Source: Vibrio bivalvicida
GTDB taxonomy: Bacteria > Pseudomonadota > Gammaproteobacteria > Enterobacterales > Vibrionaceae
Assembly (NCBI RefSeq): GCF_001399455.2
Contig: NZ_LLEI02000053.1
Span: forward strand, 230,241 to 294,240
DNA length: 64,000 bases
Reading direction: 5' to 3'
Position numbers and translations under genes: made by a program. Positions 36,269 through 46,204 of this stretch are shown here, one piece after another. Positions within the stretch are counted from its first letter, which is position 1. Each line of letters begins with the position of its first letter. Below the pieces are notes generated by a model. It was not told the origin of the DNA. It worked only from the letters and a program-made list of their open reading frames with translations, and did no database searches.

Positions 36269-37744
36269 ATGTCTGCAGAAGCACAAGCTCCAGAGCAAGA
36301 AGCTACCTTAGCGGCTTCAGATTCACTTCTGGATAGCATTCTTAATGAAACACGTTTGAAGCCTAGTGATGAAGGATTTGATGTTGCAAAACGCGGCGTT
36401 GAAGCGTTTATCGGTGAGTTGTTAAGTAGCTCAAACACTGAAAAAGTAGATCAATCTCTGGTTGATCTTATGATCTCAGAAATCGATCAGAAACTGTCTA
36501 AGCAAGTGGATGCGATTCTTCACAATGAAGAGATTCAAGCGGTAGAGTCGACTTGGCGTGGTCTGAAGTACCTTGTTGATCACACTGACTTTAGAGAAAA
36601 CATCCAAATTGAGCTGATTTCTGCGAAGAAAGACGAAGTTCTGGATGACTTTGAAGATGCCCCAGAGGTCGTTAAGTCTGGCCTTTACAAGCAAATCTAT
36701 ACTCGTGAGTATGGTCAGTTCGGTGGTAAACCTGTAGGTGCAGTAATCTGTGATTACCAACTTTCAGCATCATCACCTGATGTTAAGCTAATGGAGTACA
36801 TGGCGAATGTAGGTGCGATGTCTCATGCACCATTTATTACTTCGGCATCATCTAAGTTCTTTGGCCTAGATAGCTACGAAGAACTGCCTAACTTGAAAGA
36901 CCTAAAGTCTGTATTTGAAGGTCCTCAATACACTAAATGGCGCGGATTCCGTGAGCATGAAGATGCTCGATATGTTGGCCTATGTACATCTCGCTTCATG
37001 CTACGTACGCCATACTCAGTAGAAGACAACCCAATTAAAGCATTCGATTACGATGAGCAAGTAACGGACAGCCACCACAACTATTTGTGGGGCAACTCGG
37101 CGTATGCGATGGCTTCTAAAATCAGTGAGTCATTTGCTAAGTACCGTTGGTGTCCAAACATCATCGGCCCGCAAAGTGGCGGTGCAGTATTTGACTTACC
37201 GGTATATAACTTTGAGTCAATGGGTCAAATCGAAACTAAGATCCCAACTGAGATTCTGGTTTCTGACCGTCGCGAGTACGAGTTAGCTGAAGAAGGCTTT
37301 ATGGCCCTTACCATGCGTAAAGGTTCTGATAATGCAGCATTCTTCTCTGCAAACTCCGTTCAAAAGCCTAAGGTATTTGCCAATACACCAGAGGGCAAAC
37401 AAGCCGAAATGAACTATAAACTTGGTACTCAGCTACCGTATATGTTCATTATCAACCGTCTTGCTCACTACATTAAAGTGCTTCAGCGTGAGCAGATCGG
37501 TTCATGGAAAGAACGTTCTGACTTGGAAATTGAACTGAATAAATGGATTCGCCAGTACGTTTCAGACCAAGAAAACCCGCCAGCAGAAGTACGTGGTCGT
37601 CGACCTCTACGTGCAGCGAAAGTTGAAGTGTCTGACGTAGAGGGTGATCCAGGCTGGTACAAGGTATCTATGTCTGTACGTCCTCACTTTAAGTACATGG
37701 GCGCAAGCTTTGATTTATCATTGGTTGGTAAATTAGACCAATAA
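36269..37744 (+). CDS. tssC: T6SS contractile sheath large subunit TssC (VipB)
   Basis: This 491-residue protein has the conserved TssC core: ESTWRGLKYLVDHTDF, FGGKPVGAVICDYQL, FMLRTPYSVEDNPIKAFDYDE and NLWGNSAYAMASKI-like segments. Its C-terminus (VSMSVRPHFKYMGASFDLSLVGKLD) fits the sheath handshake. It is the main sheath protein and the substrate surface for ClpV. It follows tssB by 8 bp. A strong hairpin with a T run begins 19 bp after its stop, so expression of downstream baseplate genes is probably reduced relative to the sheath genes. Confidence 0.97.
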   Translation: MSAEAQAPEQEATLAASDSLLDSILNETRLKPSDEGFDVAKRGVEAFIGELLSSSNTEKVDQSLVDLMISEIDQKLSKQVDAILHNEEIQAVESTWRGLKYLVDHTDFRENIQIELISAKKDEVLDDFEDAPEVVKSGLYKQIYTREYGQFGGKPVGAVICDYQLSASSPDVKLMEYMANVGAMSHAPFITSASSKFFGLDSYEELPNLKDLKSVFEGPQYTKWRGFREHEDARYVGLCTSRFMLRTPYSVEDNPIKAFDYDEQVTDSHHNYLWGNSAYAMASKISESFAKYRWCPNIIGPQSGGAVFDLPVYNFESMGQIETKIPTEILVSDRREYELAEEGFMALTMRKGSDNAAFFSANSVQKPKVFANTPEGKQAEMNYKLGTQLPYMFIINRLAHYIKVLQREQIGSWKERSDLEIELNKWIRQYVSDQENPPAEVRGRRPLRAAKVEVSDVEGDPGWYKVSMSVRPHFKYMGASFDLSLVGKLDQ

Positions 37745-37762
37745 ACCTTGATGAGCAAAATC

Positions 37763-37792
37763 AAGCAGCCAGTGAATACTGGCTGCTTTTTT
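37763..37792 (+). terminator. Strong hairpin terminator/attenuator inside the tss operon
   Basis: AAGCAGCCAGT (37763-37773) and ACTGGCTGCTT (37778-37788) form a perfect 11-bp stem with a GAAT loop, followed by a six-T run. It lies in the 61-bp gap between tssC and tssE. It looks like a real Rho-independent terminator, yet tssE-F-G downstream have no other obvious promoter, so partial read-through is the likely function. Confidence 0.88.
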
Positions 37793-37805
37793 CGTAGGAC
37801 TGAGT

Positions 37806-38216
37806 ATGGAAAAAGGTTACCGACTTTTAGAGCGTATTGAACTTGGCGAGCCAAAGAACTGCTATGAAAAAGTTGTTTCACACAAGCACTTGATCGAGTC
37901 GATACATTTACATTTGGCAGATTTACTGAACACACATTCAGGGAATGCGATGATCGATGACGAGTACGGTCTGCCAGATTTTAATGATGTTCTTTCCAAT
38001 AACACCAACCTAGTCCGTCACATTCAAAAGAATATCACGTCAACAATAGAGCGTTTCGAACCGAGATTGCGTAGCGTCGAAGTTCATTATCGCGAGGATC
38101 ACCATAACCCTTTACAACTGGGTTTTGGCATTCGTGGTGAAGTCTCTCACAACGGCGGTAGAGTTCCGATGTCGATAGATGTCTACATGGGTACTGACGG
38201 CCAATTCAACGTTTAG
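37806..38216 (+). CDS. tssE: T6SS baseplate protein TssE
   Basis: This 136-residue gp25-like protein begins RLLERIELGEP. It contains YGLPDFND (near residue 55) and the family core RHIQKNITSTIERFEPRLRSVEV. TssE is the baseplate wedge component that starts sheath assembly. AGGACTG precedes the ATG. It ends 10 bp before the preferred start of tssF. Confidence 0.94.
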   Translation: MEKGYRLLERIELGEPKNCYEKVVSHKHLIESIHLHLADLLNTHSGNAMIDDEYGLPDFNDVLSNNTNLVRHIQKNITSTIERFEPRLRSVEVHYREDHHNPLQLGFGIRGEVSHNGGRVPMSIDVYMGTDGQFNV

Positions 38217-38226
38217 TAGGTATCAT

Positions 38227-39975
38227 TTGAGCAACAGTAAGTACTTTCAAGATGAGCTCACGTATCTGCGTGAAGCTGGTAGCGAGTTTGCTAAATATCA
38301 CCCGAAGTTAACGCACTTTCTTTCGGAAGGAACCTTTGACCCTGATGTAGAGCGACTGCTTGAAGGTTTTGCATTCCTTACAGGTAGAATTCGCGAAAAA
38401 ATTGATGATGAATTGCCAGAGCTTACCCAGTCATTAATGACCTTGTTGTGGCCTCACTACATGCGTTCGGTACCGTCTTTGTGTATCAGTGAGCTAAAGC
38501 CCCATACCGGAAGTGTAACGGAAAAAACCGTTGTAAAAAGAGGGGCAGAGATGGCGAGCGAGCAAGTAGAAGGAACGCAATGTTTGTTTCGCACTTGCTA
38601 CGACGTTGACTTATATCCCATCACGATCACTGGCATAGAGCAAACCAATAGTCGCACCAGTTCAACGATTGATGTCACGCTTTCAACGGAGCATGGTCTT
38701 GAACTGTCTCGTATCGGCTTAGATACGCTTAGGCTACATCTCCATGGCGAAATTCACATATCACGCACGGTATTCTTATGGTTGTTCAGGTACCTAGATT
38801 ATGTAGAGCTAGATGTAGGCGGTGGCTATAAGCATAAGCTTGGTCCAGAGTTTGTTAAGCCAGTCGGGTTCGAAGAGGAAGAAGCGTTACTTCCTTACAG
38901 CAAAAACTCTTTTGCAGGCTATCGATTGCTGCAAGAGCTATTCTCATTACCTGACAAGTTTATGTTCTTTGATATTCACGGCTTAGAGTGGCTCAAAGGC
39001 GTTCCTCAACGCAGCAATGTAAACATTAAGTTTCATTTTAAACGTGCGTTGCCGTCAGAAGTGGTATTAAAGGACAAGCATTTACGCTTGCACTGTACAC
39101 CAGCGGTCAATTTATTCGAAAAAGACGGTGACCCGATAAGGTTAGAGCATCGACGTAACGAATATAAAGTACGTCCTCAAAGTACTAGCCAAGAGCATTA
39201 TGAAGTTTACTCCATTGAGCATGTTGAAAGTTGGAGTAAAGATGAACGGCGCCGCAAACCATTGATTGAGTTTGAGACTTTCGAACACCAAATCAATCAA
39301 CGAGATAAACGTGAGTTTTATAAATCGAAGGTGGGTGAACGTGTAAGTGGCCGCGGATTAGAGCGATATATTTCCTTTCACACCCATAATGGTGACATCG
39401 CCGATCTAGGTTCTGAAACGGTATTGATGAAATTGCAATGTAGCAATGCAGATTTAGCCGAGCGATTATCCGTCGGAGATATCACTTATGCCACTCACAA
39501 GTCACCGACATTTGCGACGTTCGAGAATATTACTAAGCCAACGCAATCTGTCAGCCCTCAAGTCAATGGTGAGCTACAGTGGCAGCTAATTGCAAACATG
39601 TCGTTGAACTATTTGTCTTTAGCAAATATCGATGTTCTTAAGGTTTTACTATCGACATACGATTTTCATTCTCGCGTTGACAGGCAGGCACATCGAGCTT
39701 CAATACATCGACTGGATGGCATTATTTCTTCTGAGATGAAGCCTATCGATCGTGTGTTTAGAGGTGTCTCGGTGCGTGGCAATCAGTTCAAGTTAGTCAC
39801 CAACTCAAAATACTTTGTTAATGAAGGCGATATGTTTTTGATGGTGAATGTACTGAACGAGTTCATCAGGCTTTATTCAAGTGTTAACTCATTTACAGAA
39901 CTTGAGGTCTTTGATGAAGCGAGTGGCGAAGTATACAGGTGGGCAAGCTTAATCGGACAACAGACAATATTATGA
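38227..39975 (+). CDS. tssF: T6SS baseplate protein TssF
   Basis: TssF is a phage gp6-like wedge protein working with TssG and TssE. I place the start at TTG 38227, where the protein reads MSNSKYFQDELTYLREAGSEFAK, matching the family start (ELxYLRExGxEFA). An ATG at 38179 would add 16 residues encoded over the end of tssE and has no family match. AGG lies a few bases before the TTG. The protein is then 582 residues. The FAFLTGRIREKIDDELPELTQSLM segment is characteristic. It overlaps tssG by 4 bp (ATGA). Confidence 0.93.
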   Translation: MSNSKYFQDELTYLREAGSEFAKYHPKLTHFLSEGTFDPDVERLLEGFAFLTGRIREKIDDELPELTQSLMTLLWPHYMRSVPSLCISELKPHTGSVTEKTVVKRGAEMASEQVEGTQCLFRTCYDVDLYPITITGIEQTNSRTSSTIDVTLSTEHGLELSRIGLDTLRLHLHGEIHISRTVFLWLFRYLDYVELDVGGGYKHKLGPEFVKPVGFEEEEALLPYSKNSFAGYRLLQELFSLPDKFMFFDIHGLEWLKGVPQRSNVNIKFHFKRALPSEVVLKDKHLRLHCTPAVNLFEKDGDPIRLEHRRNEYKVRPQSTSQEHYEVYSIEHVESWSKDERRRKPLIEFETFEHQINQRDKREFYKSKVGERVSGRGLERYISFHTHNGDIADLGSETVLMKLQCSNADLAERLSVGDITYATHKSPTFATFENITKPTQSVSPQVNGELQWQLIANMSLNYLSLANIDVLKVLLSTYDFHSRVDRQAHRASIHRLDGIISSEMKPIDRVFRGVSVRGNQFKLVTNSKYFVNEGDMFLMVNVLNEFIRLYSSVNSFTELEVFDEASGEVYRWASLIGQQTIL

Positions 39976-40970
39976 TCAATGTACTATCTGAAGAGTCGTA
40001 CGAGTTCAGCTTCTACCAGGCAGTGTTGTTGCTCGAAAAGCACTATCAGCGCCTACCTGATTCCAATTTTACTGCGGTGGGTGAAAACAAGTACTTTCAC
40101 CAAGAACGTATCGAGTTTAGTGTATCGCCGAAGTTAAGCTTCCCTAAAAGTGACATGGACTTCATTGTCCATATGGAACGTAATGGCCAGCAATACTCTC
40201 GAATTGAAACCAATTTTCTAGGTTTACACGGAGCCAGTTCACCGTTACCCGCATCATACACGGAAAAGCTAGCAGGCAGAGATCCAGAAGATAATCCGGT
40301 TAAGGGGTTCTTTGACTTCTTCCATAATCGTTATACGAGCTTACTTTATCGTGTATGGAAAAAGTATCGCTATCACGTTCAGTATCAAAGTGGTGCTAGC
40401 GATGCATTCTCAGGCCGGATACTGCATTTAGCGGGTCTGTCTGGCGTGATGCAAGATTGTGATGTCGCTGAGCTTGATAGGGCAAAAATACTATCTTACG
40501 TTAACCAATTATCCACACGGACGCGCTCCCCTAAGTTGATTGCGGGGATTGTTTCTCACTACTTCTCTCTGCCGAGCGTGAGAATTGAAGAGTGGGTTTA
40601 CCGAAGAGTAAATATTGCTGAGTGTCAGAGAAACAAGTTAAACCGATCCAATTGTGTCTTAGGTCAGACTCTACACTTAGGTCAAAGTATTGCTGACTTA
40701 AATGGCAAGTTTAACCTATGTATAGATGATATCGACTTTGCCACTTTTAGACGCTTCTCATATGGTGGTGAGTTGCACAATACATTGGTTGGGTTGATGC
40801 GATTTATACTGCGTGACCCTATGTCTTGGGATCTAAAGCTAACGGTGAACCTTGATACAGTGCCTGCGAATAAACTGGGTCATGGGGAAGGGAATAGCTT
40901 AGGGCAGACGGTATGGTTAGGTAACCCCAGTGAGAAAGACGTTAAGATTAAAGTTATTGGAAGTATTTAA
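39972..40970 (+). CDS. tssG: T6SS baseplate protein TssG
   Basis: The ATG at 39972 overlaps the tssF stop (ATGA), giving 332 residues; a longer frame to 39939 is only tssF overlap. Family features are EFSFYQAVLLLEKH near the start, NFLGLHGASSPLPASYTE in the middle and FFDFFHNRYTSLLYRVWKKYRY. TssG joins TssF in the baseplate wedge and contacts TssK. It is the last gene of the hcp-to-tssG block and is followed directly by a strong terminator. Confidence 0.94.
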   Translation: MINVLSEESYEFSFYQAVLLLEKHYQRLPDSNFTAVGENKYFHQERIEFSVSPKLSFPKSDMDFIVHMERNGQQYSRIETNFLGLHGASSPLPASYTEKLAGRDPEDNPVKGFFDFFHNRYTSLLYRVWKKYRYHVQYQSGASDAFSGRILHLAGLSGVMQDCDVAELDRAKILSYVNQLSTRTRSPKLIAGIVSHYFSLPSVRIEEWVYRRVNIAECQRNKLNRSNCVLGQTLHLGQSIADLNGKFNLCIDDIDFATFRRFSYGGELHNTLVGLMRFILRDPMSWDLKLTVNLDTVPANKLGHGEGNSLGQTVWLGNPSEKDVKIKVIGSI

Positions 40971-40997
40971 AAAGCCGCTCGAAAGAGCGGCTTTTTT
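40971..40997. terminator. Bidirectional terminator between tssG and the Lrp-type gene
   Basis: AAAGCCGCTC (40971-40980) pairs with GAGCGGCTTT (40985-40994) on a GAAA tetraloop and runs into TTTTTT. A-rich sequence on the left lets it also end leftward transcription of the regulator at 41017. It is the meeting point of the two convergent T6SS operons. Confidence 0.92.
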
Positions 40998-41016
40998 CAA
41001 TGGAATAGATCGACTA

Positions 41017-41469
41017 CTAACGACTAATCGGTTGGTGGAGTACTACAGTCGTATCCAGCTTTTGAATCCCACTAAAAGACTCAATCTCATTGGATAGATG
41101 GTGAATAGATTGTAGGTCCGGTGCTTCGATCAGGGCAATAATATCGAAGTTGCCGCCAACAACACTCGTTAAGCGTACTTCCGGGATCTCTTTAAGCGCG
41201 TTTGTGACATCGTTTTTTTTGCCTTTCTCACAAGAAATAAGCAAGTAGCTCGCTGCCGTACGCCCTTCGTTTTCGACACGTATTTGAGCAGTATATCCTT
41301 TGATAATACCAGTCTGCTCTAATCGGTTGATTCGCTCGGCCACTGCTGTACGAGACAAACCGATGTTACGAGATAGGTTTGCGATTGACTGACGTCCGTT
41401 TGATAACAGGCTCGAAAGTATTTTTCGATCCAACTTATCTAAGCCTTGTAAAGTCATGTTAGAAATCAT
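41017..41469 (-). CDS. Lrp/AsnC family transcriptional regulator
   Basis: This 150-residue protein has an N-terminal winged helix-turn-helix (LDRKILSSLLSNGRQSIANLSRNIGLSRTAVAERINRLEQ pattern, about residues 12-50). A C-terminal RAM/ligand-binding domain (about 65-145) includes VTSVVGGNFDIIALIE-like sequence. Lrp-type proteins sense amino acids and control nearby or global genes. It lies 31 bp after tssM on the same strand with no terminator between, so it is probably co-transcribed with the tssM operon. Whether it controls the T6SS is inference. An alternative start is ATG 41457. Confidence 0.92.
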   Translation of the reverse strand: MISNMTLQGLDKLDRKILSSLLSNGRQSIANLSRNIGLSRTAVAERINRLEQTGIIKGYTAQIRVENEGRTAASYLLISCEKGKKNDVTNALKEIPEVRLTSVVGGNFDIIALIEAPDLQSIHHLSNEIESFSGIQKLDTTVVLHQPISR

Positions 41470-41500
41470 GTGTTCTGCCTAGTTTATTTTTATATATTTA

Positions 41501-44500
41501 TTAAATTGACTCTGGAAGAGTAAAGTTATACAGCTCCGCTAGAGTAAACGGGTTTTTCTGTGTCAATGGGGTGATACGAAGGCTCAAATCCCGTCCTGAC
41601 ACTTTTATGTTACTGACGAAGCTACCGTTATGAGTGTTTGTCAGGGACGAATCACCTAGCAATCTATATATCGCCCATTGACCACTCTTATTTAATACGT
41701 GCTGTTTACCTTCGTCGGTTACATCTTGGATCGTGATGCTGATGTTGAAGTCACCGTTTTGTGGTGGCCACTCCATTTCACGAATTCTGCTTGGACCGTG
41801 ATAGTAGCTGATATCAGTGTCAGCAATTTTTATACTGGCTCTGATGGCACTTGAATCAAGGTCTAGTACTTTGGTGCTAAAAGGTATGTTAACGCGGTTA
41901 GTACTTTTATTAATTAGCGTATCTCTTATGACATTGTAGTTGCGTAGCTGCACCAGCATCGCAGGAGAGAGTGGCATAGTCTCGCCATCAACCTGTTTTG
42001 GTGTCCATAAGTTGGTGTCATAAAACGGTGCAAAGTTCTTTTGTATAAATGTGTCTAGTAGTCCACCCGACGCGAAGAGTAGCTCAAAGTCTTCAATCGA
42101 GATTTCTTCTGTTGCCGATAGATCGAAAGGGTACTTGCCGAGGCCGAGTTCTTTAAACTTGGTATAAACCTCGCTATACCATTGAGTTTGAATGCCTTTT
42201 GACGATTCAGTAATCATCACCGACCAACTCTGTTGTACGACGCCAAGAAGCCAACTTCTGACTGGCTCAGGCGATTTTTGCGCTATTTGTTTGAGTTTAA
42301 TTAGCGGATCAGCATCCGTACTGTTCATTCGATGCTGAGCAGCGGCCAACGCTGCCATTTGTGGATCTGGCGCATCAGCAATGTCTTTCATGTAGGTACG
42401 AACGCGGCTAAGAGCTGCAATTGTTTCGTCCCACGGTGTCGGAGAGTTTGGAGTTTCACTTACTTGCAGTTGGTTTAGCAAATGGAAAGCCTGCTCGACA
42501 CGTTTCATCAGTAGGTAATCAGGTTTGATCACTTCTTCTGCTGCTTCTGAAGCAGAGTTGACGACATCTAGTAGCTTTGGATTGACCTTTGAAACTAGCG
42601 CATTTTGTTCTCCTACAGGAGAGAACTGAGTATTGGCGTAGACCTGCTTCAATACAGTAGTCAAAGGAGATGACGGCCCCGAGATCAAATCTACGGCATT
42701 GGTTAGATCGCCAACATTATCATAGTGCTGTACTTTGAGTTCACTCAGCGCGTTACGCCAATAGCTAATGTAGTCATCAGTATATTTCTTGCGGACCTGG
42801 TCTTTAAAGGCCTCTTGTTCTTGCGCAGTAGGGATAACATGATTCGACAATCCAAGTACCCAGTTGTCACTAATGACTTGTTGAGACAATAAATCTACAC
42901 GAGGACGATAAAAAGTGCTGAAGCCTGTGGAAGTGTAGGCTTTGTCAATCGCCAATCGTTCTGCATCAGTAGGTGTAGAAAAGATGTTGCTAAACTCAAA
43001 CCCAACAGCACGTTGAAGATCTAAAGTGCCCAAACCAATGGCTTTTGCTTGGCCTAATATGCCAGCGTAGACAAGGTCAACATTGGAGTTCGATAGCAAC
43101 GAACGTCGAGTGGCACGAACGATGTCCATACTTATGTTTACAGGGGCAAATTCAGTACGGAAATAAGCATCTAGATAGCTCATCGTCTGCTGCACCAGTT
43201 CAGGCTCACTTAGTTCGCCAAGCACTTCTAAAGTTTGGTTGCGAAGAAAAGTGATATCTCGCTTAGAAGGGTCATGGAGCATTAAGTACCCTTTAAGCAA
43301 TGGCATCGAATGATTGACGTCATGAAGATTTTGCGTCAATTGAATACGATAACCACTTTCTAAAATCGGCATTATTTGCTGAGACACCTGTTGGATGAGT
43401 GCCCCATACGCGATTTTAGTACTTTCGTCTAAACGGCTAATATTCAGTGGCAATAGTTCGTCATCTAGAGCTTTTGAGCCACTTAACCATGCATTGTACG
43501 AAGGCTGGACTGCTTTGTTCGCATCAGAGAGTAAAGTGTTAAAGTCTGAGTTTTGATCTCTTTGACTTTTGTCGTCAATTCCAAGCAGCTGGTTGATGAC
43601 ACGTAAATTACTATCTAGCGTAGTAGCGAAGAAGTAACCACCGCCGACAAGTAAAACAACGGACGCCAGCATGGCTAGACGACTTTGCCTTTGAATTATA
43701 CGAAGGTAAGTTTTGTTCTCTCCGGCGAAGTCACTTTCAGGCAATACCTGAGAATCCATTAAAAATCGTGAAAAGTAAGGGGTTTCTGTTAAGTGAGTAT
43801 GCTCTGATGCAATGATCGGTAAGTTAAAATAGTTGCTACAACTTTTGGCTAATAAGTTGTACTTTCGACCACCTTGTAAGCTAGAGCAGAAGAAAATTTC
43901 ACGGATGTCTAACGCGTATAAGCCACTATTTGCTTCGCAAAGACGATCAAGAATGTAGCCGATCTCTGGTTGACAGAGCTCGAACTGCTTTGGAAATGAA
44001 AGAATGGCTTGTTTCTCTGCAACATCGTTCGATGCTGATGAAGAGTCTAGCGCATTAGTCTCAAGTACTTTTACTAGGTTCTGATAGCTGTCACGGTAGT
44101 ACTCAGTCAAGACCCCTTTTGCTTCTTTTAGTGGAATAGAAAGGAACTCCACACGAGATTTGAGTGAGCTGAAACCTACATATTCTTTGAAGCCATCAAG
44201 CTTATCTAACTTGGACATCATTAAGTACACAGGCAGAGCTGACGATGTTTTTTCGCTGATAGACTTCATGCGCTCTAGCAATGCGGTCATCGTATAGTCT
44301 TTTTGCTCTGGCTCTGAAATGATGAGGAATTCAAAGTCAACAAACAGTAGGCAGCCAGAAAAGGGCTTGCGTGGTCGATAACGGATCACTTCGTCAACAA
44401 ACGTGGTCCAAAGAGATGCGTCGCTGCTTGAGACCTCTTGGAATACCAACCTTTGATCTGGTTTTACATAAACAGCATTGTCAGATTCGTACCATTGGAA

Positions 44501-44887
44501 AAAATCGTTTTTCGCGGTGCGAGTCTTGTCCATAGGTTTAATGGCACTAGAGTTAAACAAAAACTGACATCGCCCAGACGCTTTATTACCAATCATCAAG
44601 TAAATTGGCTTTTTACCTGCGTTGGCAAGTAATGGTCGTATGACCATAGATAGAGCTTCTTCTTCTGTCTCGAGGTGCTGCGCTTTTAAGTTATTTTTCT
44701 TCTTATACCAAAGCGTGATCTGAAAAATTAGATAAAAAGCAAATATCGCAGCCAGCCCTATCCACAGATACAGCTTTTTTGCATCTTCAAGCCAGAATAA
44801 ATATACGGCGGTCAGTGTCGCTGCGAGGAGCAAAGCAACGACGGTGGAAACCACGATTGGGTTTCTAAGTATTTTTTGTTTGAACAT
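41501..44887 (-). CDS. tssM: T6SS inner-membrane channel protein TssM (IcmF/VasK)
   Basis: This 1128-residue protein has two N-terminal membrane helices (about 10-32 and 40-60), a third near 388-410 and a large periplasmic C-terminal half that contacts TssJ. The cytoplasmic nucleotide-binding loop is degenerate: G100-NKASGRC in place of GxxxxGKT/S, so ATP binding there is doubtful. Other TssM proteins also lack a functional Walker A. With TssJ and TssL it forms the trans-envelope complex. It is 24 bp downstream of the vasL-like gene and on the opposite strand from tssJ-K-L. Confidence 0.96.
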   Translation of the reverse strand: MFKQKILRNPIVVSTVVALLLAATLTAVYLFWLEDAKKLYLWIGLAAIFAFYLIFQITLWYKKKNNLKAQHLETEEEALSMVIRPLLANAGKKPIYLMIGNKASGRCQFLFNSSAIKPMDKTRTAKNDFFQWYESDNAVYVKPDQRLVFQEVSSSDASLWTTFVDEVIRYRPRKPFSGCLLFVDFEFLIISEPEQKDYTMTALLERMKSISEKTSSALPVYLMMSKLDKLDGFKEYVGFSSLKSRVEFLSIPLKEAKGVLTEYYRDSYQNLVKVLETNALDSSSASNDVAEKQAILSFPKQFELCQPEIGYILDRLCEANSGLYALDIREIFFCSSLQGGRKYNLLAKSCSNYFNLPIIASEHTHLTETPYFSRFLMDSQVLPESDFAGENKTYLRIIQRQSRLAMLASVVLLVGGGYFFATTLDSNLRVINQLLGIDDKSQRDQNSDFNTLLSDANKAVQPSYNAWLSGSKALDDELLPLNISRLDESTKIAYGALIQQVSQQIMPILESGYRIQLTQNLHDVNHSMPLLKGYLMLHDPSKRDITFLRNQTLEVLGELSEPELVQQTMSYLDAYFRTEFAPVNISMDIVRATRRSLLSNSNVDLVYAGILGQAKAIGLGTLDLQRAVGFEFSNIFSTPTDAERLAIDKAYTSTGFSTFYRPRVDLLSQQVISDNWVLGLSNHVIPTAQEQEAFKDQVRKKYTDDYISYWRNALSELKVQHYDNVGDLTNAVDLISGPSSPLTTVLKQVYANTQFSPVGEQNALVSKVNPKLLDVVNSASEAAEEVIKPDYLLMKRVEQAFHLLNQLQVSETPNSPTPWDETIAALSRVRTYMKDIADAPDPQMAALAAAQHRMNSTDADPLIKLKQIAQKSPEPVRSWLLGVVQQSWSVMITESSKGIQTQWYSEVYTKFKELGLGKYPFDLSATEEISIEDFELLFASGGLLDTFIQKNFAPFYDTNLWTPKQVDGETMPLSPAMLVQLRNYNVIRDTLINKSTNRVNIPFSTKVLDLDSSAIRASIKIADTDISYYHGPSRIREMEWPPQNGDFNISITIQDVTDEGKQHVLNKSGQWAIYRLLGDSSLTNTHNGSFVSNIKVSGRDLSLRITPLTQKNPFTLAELYNFTLPESI

Positions 44888-44911
44888 AAGCCTACGTTTT
44901 TTTTGACGTTG

Positions 44912-46204
44912 TTATTTATTGTCGGTTTTGACTATTTTTATTTGCTTTAACTTGTATAGATAGGTGTTAAGCAACAGGAGAGAACGCTCTACTTCCGATT
45001 GTTGCTGTTGTTTTTCCGCGTATTCAATTCTACCTAGTAAAGGAAATAGTGAGTTGCTGTATTTATATGCTGCGATTGCATCTTGATCTGAGTTCTGATT
45101 TGCGACATTGGCGAAGACAGTTCTAGCATGTGCAAACCGCTTGTGAATGTTAGCGAATTCGTGCTCGAAATTGCCGCGTTGTGCTTCGAAACCCTCGCGA
45201 AGTTGCGAAATAGAAGATGAGTCAGGATAAAGCGCAGTTAATTTTAAAGTCAGCTCATCGATTACTTCGATATTACTGACTTTGACAGGGTCAAAATACC
45301 AATTGGTCATAAGGGAGCTAAGGCGGTCTACCGCAGGTTTTCTTAGCGTTGCTGTATGGCGTTTGTTTTCATGACTAAGAGAGTCAACGATGGAAGACAG
45401 CTCTGTTAAAGATGCATCGTTAATCTGTTGCTTAAGCGAAGAGTACTCATGTTGCTTATGAATGAAATGTGCAGAAAAGGCAACGAAAATTAATCCGATC
45501 AGTGCATAAATGGCGACGTTACTGGATTTTGCCTCTTTTACTTCAGGCGTGTTTTTTGCTCCGACAGGCTTTGTTGGAGGCGCTATCTCAACTTTGATTC
45601 CAGGTACCGGCGGTTCTGTGCTTCTAGGCTTTGGTTTATTTGCTGTTTCTAGCGCTATGCGTGCTTCTTTGAACTCTTCAATCCATTGATTCAATATGCG
45701 ACGAATACGACCAAATGAAGGCGCTTTAATGCCATAGTGCAGGCGCAGTTCTTCTTCAATACGTAGGCATAGTTGGTGGGCTGCTTCTATGAGTGGTAGC
45801 TCTTCAGGGCGAGGAGTGTACTTTTTAATACGTTTTTCAACATATTCGACCATCCACTCAATGGCACTCATTCGAGCATTTGGCTTAGAGTGCTCAGGAA
45901 AAGCAGAGTACCAGTAGACAATACACAGATCGAGTAGCGAGTTAAGGCCTTCGACGAGTCCTTTTAATCCTTCATTATGGGTTGACGCAACAGTGTAGTA
46001 GCAACTACAGCGAAAGTCCTTGCCATGAGAGGTGAGGATTTTTTTTGATAATGTCTGAACAATTTTCCATGACACTCGACCTGTCACTTTATTCAAGTTA
46101 TTTATTTGACGCTTGATCTCATCAAAATCATCTAAGCCGTTAGGGTTTAAACCGCTTGGATTATTTTCATCGATCGGCCTTCTGGCGAAGTCGCTGAAAA
46201 ACAT
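44912..46204 (-). CDS. vasL: TssA-like membrane protein, VasL/TagA type
   Basis: This 430-residue protein carries an ImpA N-terminal domain (about residues 10-130, WKIVQTLSKKILTSHGKDFR and LKGLVEGLNSLLDLC). A basic/proline linker is followed by one membrane helix (about 229-247, AIYALIGLIFVAFSAHFI) and a C-terminal VasL-type helical domain. Proteins of this TssA-like group stop or hold the distal sheath end at the opposite membrane. It is distinct from the soluble TssA at 34153. It is first in the leftward operon with tssM and the Lrp regulator. Confidence 0.88.
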   Translation of the reverse strand: MFFSDFARRPIDENNPSGLNPNGLDDFDEIKRQINNLNKVTGRVSWKIVQTLSKKILTSHGKDFRCSCYYTVASTHNEGLKGLVEGLNSLLDLCIVYWYSAFPEHSKPNARMSAIEWMVEYVEKRIKKYTPRPEELPLIEAAHQLCLRIEEELRLHYGIKAPSFGRIRRILNQWIEEFKEARIALETANKPKPRSTEPPVPGIKVEIAPPTKPVGAKNTPEVKEAKSSNVAIYALIGLIFVAFSAHFIHKQHEYSSLKQQINDASLTELSSIVDSLSHENKRHTATLRKPAVDRLSSLMTNWYFDPVKVSNIEVIDELTLKLTALYPDSSSISQLREGFEAQRGNFEHEFANIHKRFAHARTVFANVANQNSDQDAIAAYKYSNSLFPLLGRIEYAEKQQQQSEVERSLLLLNTYLYKLKQIKIVKTDNK

